Source of the DNA: Lethocerus indicus
Taxonomy: Eukaryota > Arthropoda > Insecta > Hemiptera > Belostomatidae
DNA length: 64,000 bases
Assembly: GCA_019843655.1 (NCBI GenBank)
Contig: JACDQD010000007.1
Span: 26,120,365-26,184,364 of the forward strand
Reading direction: 5' to 3'
Position numbers and translations under genes: made by a program. The notes under the pieces are model-generated. The model worked only from the letters and a program-made list of their open reading frames with translations, was not told the origin of the DNA and ran no database searches. Each line of letters begins with the position of its first letter. Position 1 is the stretch's first letter. Below, piece by piece: positions 59,303 through 64,000 of this stretch.

Positions 59303-62300
59303 TTTTTCTGTTTGTCCCACCTCTCAAGATTTACGCCCCAATAATAAACTTCATAATTTTCCTGGAATATAGATTGAATATTTTATGCCGACGTGACACT
59401 GTCGCTATGACTAACGAAACAGATTCGAGCTTGGGAACACGAAGAAAAAGGTTAAACGAGAAGGAAAGTCGCGCCGGCGAATTATATTCCAAAACTTCCT
59501 CGAACCCAGCAGGGATAGTTTCTACATAGACTACGCTAAAACACTAGGTCCCAGGTCCCAGGCATTGAAATTCAAATGGACTACACGCCTGTACACGTAA
59601 TATACAACTCAGGAATATAGTTTCCTGAAGACAGGCCACTGTGGCCCTAAATTGTAGGGTGAAGGACCTTCGTTTGGGACATGTCGGGCTCGGTAATTAA
59701 GTGGAGGGTGCTTGAAGAAAGGGCATGTCCTAGTGTCTCCTATTGGACGCATCGTCTCCTATTCAGAAGGGCCGACACGTGATCTTCTCAACTGTTTGGG
59801 TTTAATTTAAATTTATTTTATCGGCACCGACAAATCTAGTTTATCAAGAGACCATATCACTCACTGAATTCACTAAATGCCGAGAGCTCAGTTCCTCACT
59901 CGTTATAAGAAAGCGTTAACATAAGATGCGAGACGTAGAATAATATACGTGCAATTTTATATTATCTTTTATCGGTAAAAAACTGTTCCACCGGAAATGT
60001 TTAATTATATTTGGCGGAAAAAAATATTCTCGCCGGACTGTATTAAATTAAATCAATTAACGAGAAAAAAAATGAGCCTCATTAAGGAAAAGGGAACGTC
60101 CGGCACGGACTACACTTGCCGCAGTTTTTTAGAAAACAGTGAAAAATTCGATTTAACATGGAAAAAACCGACAGCTTAGTTTGCCACTCGTCTTCAGGCG
60201 ATAAAATAAGAGGCATTAACAAAATAATTACGTATATATTCCGCTTATAATTGGTTATATATAATTCCAATCTTCCGAAATCACAAACGTTCTAAATGAC
60301 CTAAATAGAGGGTAAGCCCATGGGTTTCTCCTCCATTATTTTCTATTCGAAAACCAGTGTAGCTTATTGGAATTTACAGTTGTGACAATAAAACAGTGAA
60401 AAGGAAACTTTATTAATCATTAATTGAAAGAAAATAACGCATATGTCACTTATGAAAATATAAAAACTGTTCCGCTTCACTTCAGTGCTCGCTCTCTTTG
60501 ATTCGTATTACATATTTCAATTGCTGAAATCAATACTCGTTTAACACTTGTACTGCATTACGAGTGCATTGAAGTCCCTGAATCATTAAATGAATCGGTA
60601 CATATGCACGCCCTCGCATATCTATATTATAGTATAAAAAATAAATAGAAATGCGGTTTAAAATGAGCGTTCCAGCATTGCAATGGCAGCCGAGTGCCGA
60701 CGCCGGGCCAATATAAAAGGCCGCCACAACTACAATACCACGAACGTCCAAATGCGTTGGGAATTTCAAATCGGCCCCGGCCCCCCTCGCCCTCCTACCG
60801 TATCTTGAATATAAATCGAATTCGAAGAAAATACTGGAGAAATGAAAAAGAGAAAAGAAAAACGAGAGAAGGAAACATTTTATTTAATTGGACGCCGGGC
60901 GTTCGACATGTTTCTTGAATTCTCTTCTCCTGGCGGGAGAGTATTAAACGGGAAAAATTCCTGCGCGTCCCCACTTGATTGACTGTGGGATATCTGGGGC
61001 TGCCTTTCTTCCCGTCATAAATAAATATTATTCCAGGATTCTACCGGGAAATATTTACTAGAATCGGCGTTTGCAATTGAACGCCGGACAATTTACAATT
61101 TTATCTATTTCTATGAATACACATAGAGCACATTGTAGGCGATGTACACATTTTGATTCTTACATGATTTCGTAAAAGTACTAAGACTGCGAGTACTTGA
61201 ATTCCAAACAATTTTCTTGTGGCAATCCGGAAAGTTACAAAGTAAAAAGCCGAGAACTTAAATTGCACTTAAATCACTCTCGCGCTGCCCTTTGCAAGCC
61301 ACTTGTTTCACTTCGTTTCCTTTGTTGCATATAATTATTTATCTCTAACTCTATGATGCCTTATAAATGATTTCCCGTTTATTTCCTGAAACTTTTTGTT
61401 TCAAGCACCAATTCCCCGTTAGGTCAACGATCGCATGTTTTCATCTTGGTCCAGAGATTAACAACAATATAGAGTTTACAACTCTCGATCATTACAACTA
61501 TCGATAGGTTCTTCTGCGAACAGACGGTTTTAGTAAGGGAACGAAAGTTCAGCGGTTTCGTTCGACCACTGGTTTTATGTTTCGCTATACGCCTCATTAT
61601 CTTCTCTATAGACTGTTGATTTAATATTCCGAACGAAGTGAGCGGCGGAGGGACCACCCCGGTGGTAGTACGTAACGAATTCGGACCACTTTTGGTTTAA
61701 CTTTTCTGCACTTAACCAGAACTTACTTCTCCTGAATGGGCAACGCCGGTTTCGAAATAAATATAAGAAAAAAAATCCGGACCGCAACCAATCGATAGGC
61801 CACGGTCCAATTCCGTCAGTCGGGTTATAATCGCGTCGAGGCTGCGTTCAGGTCTCATTCGGACAGATCTCGGAACGTTTAGGTTTTCATTCATTTCCTT
61901 CCATTATGGTGGCACTTCTATACAAGTATCTATGATCTAGACCGATACCATCAACAGTTCTGGGGATGCGTCCGTCTTCTCTTTCTCTTAGCACATTTCT
62001 GCGGGCCGCATACAATAATGGTAAGGTCTTCAGTAGTCAGCTCGACACTCATTCAGCCAACTCCCCAACATCTTCAGGTTCCCGGGTTCGAGTTCAAAGT
62101 TGTTCGAACATCAAACCGTTCCTGGTACAGGCTCCCACCGTACTAGTACAACTGTCATTATCAACCATCAGTTGTTAATTCCGATTGTCCAGCTTGTTCT
62201 TTACCAATAGAAAGTCTCGGCACGTGATTATCGCCTATGTCCTTTCGTAACAGTTATTACTAAACGGTTTATCGTTAAGGCCAACGTATTGTTTTATCTC

Positions 62301-62535
62301 AACGACTCCCGTACCAAATGTGGACCGCGCCCCAACCGAGTGAGTGCACGTGTGGGTTTCATGTGTCCATGCGTCTGTCCGTATGCGTTCTGATTTGACA
62401 ATAAGAAGAGTATATCATGGTCAGTATTGTGCCTGTAAGGGGGTGGTTGGGCAGGAGGGGCGTGGGCGTACAATTAGCACCAGGGGCCGCTATGTGTCAT
62501 TACTCGGCATCTTGTGTGGTGACGTCACCCCGGGG
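59303..62535. other. Non-coding, nothing recognised
   Basis: About 3.2 kb of AT-rich DNA. A local GGTCCCAGGTCCCAGG duplication lies near 59549-59564. No gene, RNA or element was supported. Confidence 0.55.
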
Positions 62536-62585
62536 TCACACACACGTACGCACACACGCATACACATACGTACAGACACACTCAC
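62536..62585. repeat. Imperfect (CA)n microsatellite
   Basis: CACACA units broken by GTACG and ATACG steps. Confidence 0.8.
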
Positions 62586-62811
62586 AGATATTAAGGAGCA
62601 ACGCTGAATTAGAGTTATATATAGTGGCGACTCCGGTTAAGAAGAATATTACGAACCTGGTCTCATTCCTGGAGCTTAACATAAGCCGTCATCTTCACTC
62701 GTGCGACGTTTAATTCGGTTTTAAAACAGACAATTTTCGGCCATTATATCGAAATTACACGTAAAATAATTCCCAAAAGAATGATTGGCAAATTCGTTTT
62801 CTCGATTTCTC

Positions 62812-62905
62812 GCTAGTTTGGTTTTGGCTAGACCGGTTTTTCGGCAGACTGGATACGGTGAGACAACTACGGTATTCCAAACCCACGCAGGCCACATAAC
62901 ATGTA
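62812..62905 (-). repeat. Hammerhead-family fragment
   Basis: The plus strand reads TAGTTTGGTTTTGGCTAGAC, then CGGTTTTTCGGCAG. That is the reverse of the CTGCCGAAA...ACCGGTCTAGCC part of the core, but with two extra A and without the CTGAAGA box. Further on, ACGGTATTCCAAACCC and CGCAGGCCACATAACA match the outer ends of the arms at 58909-59302. It is a rearranged, inactive copy. Confidence 0.6.
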
Positions 62906-64000
62906 TTCCAGGTTGATCTGTTTTCATTTTAATCAAACGCCGTAGTAATACACAGCTTTTCCGTTCATTCGAAAGCCAGAACTATCTACATTTGCATTTT
63001 CAATCGGTCATAAATTTCCACCTTATAAACACTAGTTATGTCCTTTCAGCAACGCCTTTCTCTGAATTGAAAATTTGAATTGTTTACAAGGGGATCTCTA
63101 GAACGGAATTCAGTTGGTCTTCGGGTCTTTAAATTTATATTTAAAAAAATGGAAGTTTTCTTATTTTAATGGCTCGAAAATATCCCTGCTGCCCTCGTAC
63201 CCAGTTGTATACCTCTAGTTCCACGTCGTGTATTAACGGTCCGACAATAGACTCTCAGTGGTGGAGACGGCGCAATTGGAGGACGTGGGAAGTTGCCGAC
63301 CGGGCCCCGAGTGTCCCCCGTACATGTGGGCCCTTATTTGTCCCTTTCTATACGGGTCGCACACTCAATACTTCATATTATAAAGCTCAACTGTGACAGA
63401 TTAAAGTAAATGTAATTACCCGAGGGGGACGAATTTGGGGTTTCGACGGCCTCACGTTGGAGTAAGTCTGTCTGGAGAATGCTCGCGGATAATTGTGAAA
63501 TAGGAAAGGCACGTGTTTTTTTTACATATTTTCAAATTATATTATAAAATTATATTTACTGGTGTCATTATACATTGAAACAGCAGTATTTGTAGCCTTG
63601 TGTCTGCTCTACTGATGAGAAACGGTTCAAGAACGAACTACCGAACTGAATTCTATGTTCTTGAATTGTAGATACTTCCGTTGGTATACACCTGCCCTTA
63701 CAATAATCAATTATTGGTACTATTAAAACACGTGATTTGATCACTATAATTCAAAGGAAAATTCTTGACAATGTTTTTCTACATTTTCCTCCCTTTTCCC
63801 CCCTTTAATTTCCTTGCTCTGTCATCTTGCCATGTACGCTTTCCCAGCGTTATTATATTATTTTTTCTGCCATAATAACTAACTTTTTCCTTACCCCTAA
63901 ACAACCTATCACGTACAACCCAGCGGTACGCGTACCCTGCCTGGTTGCGAACAGCTGGTGTACATCATTAGTAGCGTGTCTATGAAAAACTACTCTACGT
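62906..64000. other. Non-coding, nothing recognised
   Basis: No gene or element was supported up to the end of the window. Confidence 0.55.

Noticed and set aside
62080..62100. GGTTCGAGTTC as a tRNA or SINE B box
   Set aside because: No matching A box at the right distance and no cloverleaf could be drawn.
1..64000. CRISPR arrays, bacterial operons or phage modules
   Set aside because: No direct-repeat/spacer arrays, no dense coding and no ribosome-binding context; the window is animal-like non-coding DNA.

Overview
This is eukaryotic, very probably animal, DNA. It is AT-rich and gene-poor, with many simple repeats and decayed transposons. I see no operons, no bacterial gene density and no complete gene. 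The mariner, hAT and Tigger/pogo-type elements, (TA)n and (GA)n tracts and animal-style 3' splice sites fit an invertebrate. Arthropod is my best guess, but nothing fixes the lineage. Almost all open frames shorter than about 130 codons look like chance.

Mobile DNA is the best-supported content. (1) A 648-bp mariner (32516-33163) has both inverted ends and a TA duplication; it keeps the two ends of its transposase and has lost the catalytic middle. (2) An 849-bp hAT element (51272-52120) has an exact 8-bp target duplication and the 3' part of a transposase on the minus strand. It sits in a dispersed repeat whose unfilled relative is still visible at 47411-47476. (3) A Tigger/pogo-like MITE (22911-23459) lies between two long (TA)n tracts. 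(4) A dispersed family carries a hammerhead-ribozyme-like core. The best copy is at 52913-52949, an inverted pair lies at 58909-59302, and decayed pieces occur across the window; Penelope-like retroelements are the known precedent. (5) A second dispersed family (called B here) has at least nine copies. (6) A third repeat is seen twice (27827-27910 and 49700-49782).

Gene evidence is thin but present. Three sites on the plus strand (junctions after 10563, 38902 and 58361) have a pyrimidine tract plus CAG fused directly to a 5' splice site. This is the layout of a recursive-splicing (ratchet) site, and suggests that much of the window could be one long intron of a plus-strand gene. Candidate exons lie at 35613-35708 (+), 6907-7092 (+), 38903-38967 (+) and, on the other strand, 13762-13935 (-), a terminal-exon-like frame ending in an AT-hook-like basic motif. 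I could not name any of these proteins. A perfect 22-bp palindrome at 55249-55270 contains an ideal RFX/X-box site.

The rest is intronic or intergenic DNA in which I see nothing; those stretches are listed so that the annotation covers the window.
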